A stretch of DNA of 13,862 nucleotides, taken from assembly GCA_030619425.1 (NCBI GenBank), contig JAUXBJ010000013.1, forward strand, positions 1 through 13,862, written 5' to 3'. This stretch comes from a bacterium (GTDB taxonomy: Bacteria > Zixibacteria > MSB-5A5 > GN15 > FEB-12). The position numbers and the translations under genes were made by a program. Below are positions 1-4,320 of this stretch, piece after piece (the stretch's first letter is position 1; each line of letters starts with the position of its first letter). The notes below the pieces were generated by a model, which did not search any database, was not told the DNA's origin, and worked only from the letters and a program-made list of their open reading frames with translations.

Positions 1-401
1 CCATGATCGGTTTGATTGCGCTGAGCACGGCGTCGTTGGGGATCATCAACACGCTGGTGATGTCGATTATCGAACGCACCCGCGAAATCGGTGTGCTCAA
101 ATCCCTGGGCGCCGATGAGCGCGACATTCGCATACTGTTCCTGGTCGAGTCGGGTGCGATTGGAGTGATCGGGGCGTCGTTCGGCATTCTTCTGGGTTGG
201 ATAATCGCGCGACTGGCTTCGTTGGTGGCGCGTACGATTATGGAGCGTGAGGGCATAGACCCGGTCGAACTGTTTGCGCTGCCATTGTGGCTGGTGGGGG
301 CGGCTCTGTCGGTTGGTTTGATCGTCAGCCTGATTGCCGGCGTTTACCCGGCGGCGCGAGCCGCCCGCGTCGATCCTGTCGAAGCACTGCGCAATGAGTA
401 G
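1..401 (+). CDS. FtsX/MacB-type ABC transporter permease, C-terminal part (5' truncated by window)
   Basis: This is the last 132 residues of a permease subunit of the FtsX/MacB superfamily, integral membrane proteins that pair with a cytoplasmic ATPase. MacB-like members drive periplasmic lipoprotein or substrate extrusion; LolC/E and FtsX are relatives. Counting from the first visible codon, three hydrophobic segments lie at about 2-23, 51-73 and 95-115. The family signature ERTREIGVLKSLGA is at 24-37, and the closing YPAARAARVDPVEALR block at 115-130 is typical of the MacB/YknZ C-terminus. Bases 1-2 belong to a codon cut by the window edge, and the ATG at position 3 is an internal methionine because the first of the usual four membrane segments and the periplasmic domain are missing. 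The stop is TAG at 399-401. The ATPase partner is presumably outside the window, so the substrate cannot be assigned. Confidence 0.93.
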   Translation, partial: MIGLIALSTASLGIINTLVMSIIERTREIGVLKSLGADERDIRILFLVESGAIGVIGASFGILLGWIIARLASLVARTIMEREGIDPVELFALPLWLVGAALSVGLIVSLIAGVYPAARAARVDPVEALRNE

Positions 402-518
402 TAGGTCAGGAGGCCTGTCCTCCTCACGTTTGCAGATGGATGGGTGGGTCATGTGGGTTGGTCAGGGTCCTCGCGGTCCCGATCAACTACCGTCAGGTTC
501 CAAGGAACCTGACCTACT
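400..518. repeat. Inverted-repeat-bounded element with two internal hairpins
   Basis: An 11-bp perfect inverted repeat, AGTAGGTCAGG at 400-410 and CCTGACCTACT at 508-518, bounds a 119-bp segment that begins inside the permease stop codon. Within or overlapping it are a small hairpin (AGGAGG 408-413, CCTCCT 419-424) and a near-perfect 22-bp palindrome (arms 492-501 and 504-513 around AA). A further 8-bp match, TCAGGAGG at 406-413 against CCTCCTGA at 533-540, suggests the element may reach 540. No target-site duplication is apparent. It looks like a small non-autonomous dispersed element or REP-like unit, but the family is not identified. Confidence 0.6.
492..513. repeat. 10-bp-stem palindrome with 2-nt centre
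   Basis: GTCAGGTTCC at 492-501 is the exact reverse complement of GGAACCTGAC at 504-513, separated only by AA. A two-base loop is too small for an ideal RNA hairpin, so this could also be a DNA-level palindrome or a cruciform-prone site. It is part of the element at 400-518. Confidence 0.7.
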
Positions 519-551
519 GACTGACTCGATAACCTCCTGACTTCACAACCT

Positions 552-575
552 CACCCTGAGCGGAGTCGAAGGGTG
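552..575. repeat. CCTGAGC...GTCGAAGG-type palindromic repeat
   Basis: CACCCT at 552-557 pairs with AGGGTG at 570-575 around a 12-base loop. The core reading CCTGAGCGGAGTCGAAGG resembles a short intergenic palindromic repeat met in many unrelated bacterial genomes. That recognition is from memory, not from a search. Confidence 0.65.
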
Positions 576-583
576 CTACCGGT

Positions 584-609
584 GCCGTCAGGCGTCTCGG
601 CCTGACGGC
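584..609. repeat. 9-bp-stem hairpin
   Basis: GCCGTCAGG at 584-592 is the exact reverse complement of CCTGACGGC at 601-609, with the 8-base loop CGTCTCGG. It sits nine bases after the preceding hairpin and before the repeat shared with the second gap. It could help end transcripts from either side, but no U-tract follows on either strand. Confidence 0.7.
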
Positions 610-628
610 CACTGCTAACAGCAACGTC

Positions 629-657
629 GGTGTCGGGCAGAGACAACCGACACCACA
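629..657. repeat. Dispersed hairpin repeat, copy A
   Basis: GGTGTCGG at 629-636 pairs with CCGACACC at 647-654 across a 10-base loop containing GCAGAGACAA. The 27 bases at 631-657 match those at 3912-3938 with a single substitution (A against C at the start of the right arm), so this is one of two copies of the same repeat in this window. Confidence 0.8.
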
Positions 658-667
658 AGACGGATAG

Positions 668-687
668 ATTCCCGCCTGCGCGGGAAT
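668..687. repeat. ATTCCCGC/GCGGGAAT palindromic repeat downstream of the reductase gene
   Basis: ATTCCCGC at 668-675 and GCGGGAAT at 680-687 form an 8-bp stem with the loop CTGC. On the minus strand the hairpin begins 12 bases after the reductase stop codon, a position suitable for a transcript 3' end, but no T-run follows. The flank GATAGATTCC(C/A)GCCTGC recurs at 4149-4165 with one difference, so this is a dispersed repeat rather than a site unique to this gene. The ATTCCCGC...GCGGGAAT core is familiar as a widespread intergenic repeat. Confidence 0.7.
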
Positions 688-699
688 GACATTATTGCC

Positions 700-1920
700 T
701 CACGCGTAGATCAGTTTTAGATCTCCGATCTTGCGGGGGATGTCGACCGAGTTAACACACTGCGCCGTGCAGGTCGAACATGAAGCACAGGCGTCCAGCC
801 CCCGACCGCGCGCGATTTGATCGATTGTCATGCGCGCCTTGTGGAAATCGGCGTACTGGGTCGCGTACATGTGGGTGCGCATCAGGTCCGGAATCTCGGT
901 ATTGTGAGGACAACTGGCGAGACATTTTCGACACTGACGACAGAACCCCATGCTCAGCTTGATGCTGTTATCGGAGAGGAAGTTCTTCTCTTCATCGGTA
1001 TACTCGAGATTGCCGGCGATAGCCATATTGGCCCGCATGTGGTCGTAGTTGCCGATCCCCGGAATGGTAGTGGCGACGTTCTCATTGCGTAGCACCCACT
1101 TGAGCGCCGCCGAGTTGACGACCGCATTGCTGTACTGCCGCAGCGTCTCCGGATTGGGATAATTGGCCCCGCCCGCCTGCGTCTTCATGGCAATGACCCC
1201 GACACCTGTCTTACCGGCGTTGGCCACAGCGCTCATCATCGCCGCGTCGTCGGCCATCGTGAAGTTGAACGACGTCAACACGGTATCGTAGATCCCGGCT
1301 TCAACCGTCGCGTTAATAACATCGGCCATGGCGGCATGAGTCGCCGTACCGACATAGCGCACCTTCCCCTGCTTTTTCACGTGCACCAACGCCTCCATAG
1401 TGGCCTCGTCCTTGACCGTCGCAGCGTCGCGAACGTCGTGAAGGCATAGAATATCGATGTAGTCCGTCTTTAGTCTCTTCAGCGAGCCCTCAATAGAGGC
1501 GATGAGCAGTTTCTTCAATCCGGCCGGCGTCACGCCGGTGAGCTGCGCTCGTGTGAGCACCTTGGTACCAATGATGGCCTTGTCCCGCACGCCCATCTTG
1601 GCCAAAGCCATGCCCACCATCTGCTCATTGCGGCCATAGCCATACGACGCTGCCGTATCGAAATGTCGCATCCCGGCCTCAAAGCAGGCCTGGACCAGGC
1701 CGGGATCGTTGGCGGCGCCCGCACCCATGCTGACGATCGGCACCATCAGATCGGTGCGTCCCAGCTTGCGAGAGACTATGCCTTTCTTGTCGGGTTCAGT
1801 CTCCTTCTCCTGGCCGCGAACGACCGAGGGTGTTACGCCGGCCATCGCTGCCGCGGCCAGGCAGCCAACCGAGGCCGTCATGAATTTTCTTCTGGTGAAA
1901 TCGGAGTTCTGTTCACTCAT
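700..1920 (-). CDS. Tat-exported aldo/keto reductase with C-terminal double 4Fe-4S ferredoxin module
   Basis: A 406-residue predicted oxidoreductase of the aldo/keto reductase superfamily, which interconverts carbonyls and alcohols with NAD(P)H; the substrate is unknown. The start is placed at the ATG at 1918-1920, not 48 bases upstream, because GGAGAG lies just before it and translation then opens with a twin-arginine signal: TRRKFM at 9-14, followed by a hydrophobic, alanine-rich stretch to about 33. The barrel covers about 50-315. Likely catalytic residues are D88 and Y93 (or Y95) in FDTAASYGYG, K120 in GTKV and H161 in CLHD. The C-terminus carries CxxCxxCxxxCP (C327, C330, C333, C337) and CxxCxxCxxxC (C378, C381, C384, C388), enough for two 4Fe-4S clusters. 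The gene follows the hydrolase by 60 bp on the same strand, so co-transcription is likely. The Fe-S module suggests electron exchange with a partner protein, which is not visible here. Confidence 0.9.
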   Translation of the reverse strand: MSEQNSDFTRRKFMTASVGCLAAAAMAGVTPSVVRGQEKETEPDKKGIVSRKLGRTDLMVPIVSMGAGAANDPGLVQACFEAGMRHFDTAASYGYGRNEQMVGMALAKMGVRDKAIIGTKVLTRAQLTGVTPAGLKKLLIASIEGSLKRLKTDYIDILCLHDVRDAATVKDEATMEALVHVKKQGKVRYVGTATHAAMADVINATVEAGIYDTVLTSFNFTMADDAAMMSAVANAGKTGVGVIAMKTQAGGANYPNPETLRQYSNAVVNSAALKWVLRNENVATTIPGIGNYDHMRANMAIAGNLEYTDEEKNFLSDNSIKLSMGFCRQCRKCLASCPHNTEIPDLMRTHMYATQYADFHKARMTIDQIARGRGLDACASCSTCTAQCVNSVDIPRKIGDLKLIYA

Positions 1921-1926
1921 GGCTCT

Positions 1927-1930
1927 CTCC
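1927..1930 (-). promoter_or_regulatory. Ribosome binding site deciding the reductase start
   Basis: On the minus strand the bases before the ATG at 1920 read GGAGAGAGCC, a good Shine-Dalgarno match six bases away. The upstream in-frame ATG at 1968 would add a basic leader (NRKCSFRFKK) ahead of the Tat motif, so the shorter start is preferred. Confidence 0.75.
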
Positions 1931-1980
1931 AGTATTTTCTTGAACCTAAAACTACATTTTCGATTCATAACACGGACTGG

Positions 1981-3570
1981 CTATTGCCCATCGCCTGCCT
2001 CGTCCGCAATACGCTGCTCCAACTGTTCGATTATGGCCGGCGCGTTGGCGGCGATCAGGTCTCTCAAGCCCGGATTGATGTTCTCATCGCTCGGCAGTAT
2101 CTCCAACGCCTTCTTATAGCATGCTACGGCTTGCTGCAGGTCACCGTTGGTCGCATGTGCTTCGCCATAGCTGTCCCAGGCGTTGGCCGAAGTTGGATAA
2201 GCCTCGGCGCCCATGCGAAAGATCTCGATCGCAGCGTCTGTCTGTCCGGACTGAAGAAAACCATATCCCAGCGCGGTGAAGCGGGGACCGGACAAAATCG
2301 GATGCTCGGGGTTGGACAGGCCGAACTGTTTGTCCAGTTCGATGACTCGTTCGATTCCATAGTTCCGAATGATCTGAATGAACTGCCCGGCCGTAGGAGG
2401 ATACGGCTGAGCGGCTCGGAACTCTGACGTCGCGCCATCACCAGGTCCGGCGTTGAGAAGGGCGAGAGAGGCCTCGTCACTCTTCAGGTACGCTTTGAAG
2501 AACTGTTCCACGTAACGGCAGCTCGTTTCGTAGTTACGGCGCAGGGTCTGAGGGTCCGGCCCGGCGGTGTCAGGTCTCAACGTTGACATCACAGCATAAT
2601 GAGAAAAGGCAGCTACGTTCGGATTGCTGAATGCGACCAGATGGCGTGACGAGTAGACCAGGCTGTCCATCAGCGCCAGGTCAGTGTCTTCACCTGCCGT
2701 GTACAATTGCAGCAGGGGGACATGCATCGTTACCGCATTGTAGGATGGGTTCTCTGCGACCAGGGCTGCGCCGTCGGTCGTCAGGTAATTGCCGCCCATG
2801 CAAGCCACCGCGTCGATGTCGGCGTTGCGCATCCGATGGACGAGAGCGCCAACCGCTCCCACAGAATAACCCAGCAGGCCGGTTGAGGCAGGGTTCAGCG
2901 AGGGATAGTCGCGCAACTGAGCAACCGCGAACTCCTTGTCCCGAATGAGCGACTCGATATCCCTGGGTTCCGGCATTACGTTAACGCCATTGGCGCCGAG
3001 GGCATGGGTAGTGGCTACGATGAAACCATGACTGGCCAGGTATTCACACATAGTGGCGTTCTGGCAATAGCCGCTGACGATGCCGGTGTGATAGACGATC
3101 AACGGAAACTCGCCGTCCTGGTGCGGTGCATCACGGACAGCCGTAACACTCAGGTCCATTACTGACTGAAGGGCCGCCTGGTCCCCCCGGAAGACAAATC
3201 CCACGGCCTGGATTTCACGATTTTGCAGCGTGGAGATGATGCCGAAGAAGTCGCTGTTATTCGGATACGGGAAGGCATACTCACCGTACACCATCGGAAT
3301 CTGCCCGTCGGTCTTTTGGGCCGGATACCAGATGCATATCTGTATCGGTCGCGCCGTCTCACCTTCCTGTGGCTCGCCGAAGTAGTCGGTCGAGGAACGG
3401 AAGGCTCGTGAATAGTCATACTTCTCAATCGTCTCAAAGCCGACGCCGTAAGGACCGGTTTCGAGACCGCCCCACAGTGAAAACTCCTGAGCTTGGACTC
3501 CGCCGGCGATGATCAAAACTGTCAGCGCGAGTGCTGATGCAAATCGAAACGCTACTTGCTTGTGATACAT
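1981..3570 (-). CDS. Exported alpha/beta hydrolase (dienelactone hydrolase / PAF-acetylhydrolase-like) with C-terminal TPR repeats
   Basis: A 529-residue predicted serine hydrolase. Residues 1-27 are a signal peptide (hydrophobic core about 10-24, likely cleavage after VQA at 27), so it acts outside the cytoplasm. The hydrolase fold covers about 40-365. The nucleophile elbow is G-Y-S-V-G with S236, a plausible base is H324 in FSHYAV, and an acid may be E294 or D295 in YTAGEDTD. The IWYPA segment near 80-84 and the overall layout suggest the platelet-activating-factor acetylhydrolase/dienelactone hydrolase group. Residues about 428-495 hold two TPR-like repeats (GYGFLQSGQTDAAIEIF and SYGEAHATNGDLQQAVACY), a probable protein-binding tail. 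A GGAG motif five bases before the ATG supports this start. It precedes the reductase gene by 60 bp and probably forms an operon with it. The substrate is unknown; an ester or lactone is an inference from the fold. Confidence 0.85.
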   Translation of the reverse strand: MYHKQVAFRFASALALTVLIIAGGVQAQEFSLWGGLETGPYGVGFETIEKYDYSRAFRSSTDYFGEPQEGETARPIQICIWYPAQKTDGQIPMVYGEYAFPYPNNSDFFGIISTLQNREIQAVGFVFRGDQAALQSVMDLSVTAVRDAPHQDGEFPLIVYHTGIVSGYCQNATMCEYLASHGFIVATTHALGANGVNVMPEPRDIESLIRDKEFAVAQLRDYPSLNPASTGLLGYSVGAVGALVHRMRNADIDAVACMGGNYLTTDGAALVAENPSYNAVTMHVPLLQLYTAGEDTDLALMDSLVYSSRHLVAFSNPNVAAFSHYAVMSTLRPDTAGPDPQTLRRNYETSCRYVEQFFKAYLKSDEASLALLNAGPGDGATSEFRAAQPYPPTAGQFIQIIRNYGIERVIELDKQFGLSNPEHPILSGPRFTALGYGFLQSGQTDAAIEIFRMGAEAYPTSANAWDSYGEAHATNGDLQQAVACYKKALEILPSDENINPGLRDLIAANAPAIIEQLEQRIADEAGDGQ

Positions 3571-3575
3571 AGTAA

Positions 3576-3579
3576 CTCC
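3576..3579 (-). promoter_or_regulatory. Ribosome binding site of the hydrolase gene
   Basis: The minus strand reads GGAG five bases before the ATG at 3570, a well-placed Shine-Dalgarno that supports the annotated start and the signal peptide that follows it. Confidence 0.7.
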
Positions 3580-3736
3580 ATGCGGTGAGAAAACCGTTAG
3601 CAGCTTTGTCTTTCGTTATAGTTAGACGTACGGAACAAAGATGGTGTGCATTAGTCAACCTTATGTTCTGCGGGGTCCTGCCCGGATATACGTGTGGTGA
3701 GGTCGGATGTTTCGGCGGGAGTGAGGGCTGGTGGCT

Positions 3737-3884
3737 TGTTGAAAAACCCCTGGAGGCCGTCATTGCGAAGCCACGTGTTTCGCGTGGCTGTGGCAATCTC
3801 AATTCGTTGGTAAACTTGACGTATGAGATTGACCCGCCGCCGGCGGGCTCGCTCGTAATGACGAGAGGAGGAGCTTTTTCAACA
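3737..3884. mobile_element. MITE-like nested palindromic element
   Basis: A 148-bp segment is bounded by a perfect 10-bp terminal inverted repeat, TGTTGAAAAA at 3737-3746 and TTTTTCAACA at 3875-3884. Inside, further pairs are nested in order: CGTCATTGCGA at 3758-3768 against TCGTAATGACG at 3853-3863 (one mismatch), and CAATCTC at 3794-3800 against GAGATTG at 3825-3831. Each flank also carries its own hairpin: GCCACG/CGTGGC (3770-3775, 3783-3788) on the left and CCCGCC/GGCGGG (3833-3838, 3842-3847) on the right. The symmetrical cloverleaf-like design and lack of a coding frame fit a miniature non-autonomous element. No target-site duplication is visible and no transposase is in the window, so mobility is inferred. 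Confidence 0.6.
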
Positions 3885-3910
3885 CTCCCCTTGCCCTGGG
3901 TTCGGTCGTC

Positions 3911-3938
3911 GTGTCGGGCAGAGACACCCGACACCACA
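3911..3938. repeat. Dispersed hairpin repeat, copy B
   Basis: GTGTCGGG at 3911-3918 pairs with CCCGACAC at 3927-3934 around the loop CAGAGACA. Bases 3912-3938 match copy A at 631-657 with one substitution. In this copy the stem is 8 bp including a G-C pair lost in copy A, so the change lies in the right arm. Confidence 0.8.
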
Positions 3939-3952
3939 TACCGCCATGTTCC

Positions 3953-4023
3953 GTGGGCGGCAGACCTCCCGGTCTGCCCCTCAGAGGTGTATTCCGGGGC
4001 AGACCGGGAGGTCTGCCGTCCAC
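3953..4023. repeat. Long hairpin: 28-bp stem with self-palindromic arms
   Basis: Bases 3953-3980 are the reverse complement of 3996-4023 at 27 of 28 positions (23 consecutive matches next to the loop, then one G/T position, then four more), around a 15-base loop. In RNA the odd position would be a G-U pair, so the stem is unbroken. Each arm is itself palindromic: GGCAGACC, TCCC, GGTCTGCC in the left arm and the mirror in the right. The segment can therefore fold as one long stem or as two 8-bp hairpins. No gene lies within it. Confidence 0.85.
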
Positions 4024-4148
4024 AAAACAAACCGGGCGCGACGGTCGTTGTCGTAATGTCTGAGTTTCGCGGTGAAGAACCCACCAGAGACATCTGGGGT
4101 ACCGATGTCATACCCGCGAAGACAGGCATCCAGTAACTCGTTGATTCA

Positions 4149-4165
4149 GATAGATTCCAGCCTGC
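4149..4165. repeat. Decayed copy of the GATAGATTCC-GCCTGC repeat
   Basis: Seventeen bases match 663-679 at 16 positions. The inverted right arm present in the first copy is missing here, since the sequence continues CAGTCACAGC instead of GCGGGAAT. It looks like a degraded or truncated copy. The preceding stretch 4108-4134 (GTCATACCCGCG...GGCATCCAG) also looks like a decayed member of the same broad class. Confidence 0.45.
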
Positions 4166-4209
4166 AGTCACAGCTTTTGCCGTCGGTTCCTAAAGGCGGG
4201 CTGCAGATA

Positions 4210-4240
4210 AACTGCCTGGTCTAAGCAAAACCCGGCAGTT
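4210..4240 (+). promoter_or_regulatory. Hairpin in the kinase leader region
   Basis: AACTGCC at 4210-4216 is the exact reverse complement of GGCAGTT at 4234-4240, and two more G-C pairs form beyond one mismatch. It lies about 80 bases before the kinase start codon, where an operator or a leader-RNA structure would be expected. A TATAAG hexamer follows at 4252-4257 but has no matching -35 at usual spacing. The function is unproven. Confidence 0.3.
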
Positions 4241-4320
4241 GCCGATAGTACTATAAGGATAGAAACAAGGTGGGCGATCGGAACGCACTCTGCGTGATGG
4301 GACTGCGTCCGTAGAACATA

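Larger units (their letters stand above)
402..699. other. Non-coding gap filled with palindromic repeats
   Basis: About 300 bp lie between the permease stop and the convergent stop of the aldo/keto reductase. No convincing gene is present. Instead the stretch is a run of separate short inverted repeats, listed individually below, that together cover much of it. Several may serve as transcript 3'-end structures for the two converging genes, but none is followed by a clear T-run on either strand, so a classical intrinsic terminator cannot be claimed. Confidence 0.8.
3571..4320. other. 750-bp divergent intergenic region, repeat-rich, no supported gene
   Basis: This region lies between the hydrolase (-) and the histidine kinase (+), so it must contain promoters for both. 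Open frames of 183 and 245 codons cross it, but they run through the inverted repeats and resemble no known protein. From left to right it holds a hydrolase-proximal leader (3571-3736) with nothing I can name, a nested palindromic element, the second copy of a dispersed repeat, a long hairpin, a decayed repeat stretch around 4024-4165, and a kinase-proximal leader with a small hairpin. No convincing -35/-10 pair with proper spacing was found for either gene. Confidence 0.75.

Noticed and set aside
668..687. Intrinsic terminator for the reductase operon
   Set aside because: The hairpin is well placed but no T-run follows on the minus strand, and the sequence is a dispersed repeat with a related copy at 4149. 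It is kept only as a repeat.
402..699. CRISPR array
   Set aside because: The repeats differ from one another and are not regularly spaced; there is no constant repeat with unique spacers.
1663..2427. 254-codon plus-strand frame across the reductase-hydrolase junction
   Set aside because: It lies opposite two well-supported genes and resembles no protein family.
3615..3658. Promoter for the hydrolase: TTGACT and TATAAC on the minus strand
   Set aside because: The two hexamers are 32 bases apart, too far for a standard promoter, so the pairing is not credible.
3585..4136. Plus-strand open frame of 183 codons in the divergent gap
   Set aside because: It reads through the nested palindromic element and the 28-bp hairpin, which dictate its sequence. 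No domain or ribosome-binding site was seen.
3434..4171. Long minus-strand open frame (245 codons) across the divergent gap and the start of the hydrolase
   Set aside because: It runs antisense through palindromic repeats, overlaps the well-supported hydrolase N-terminus in another frame and has a low-complexity composition with no recognisable domain.
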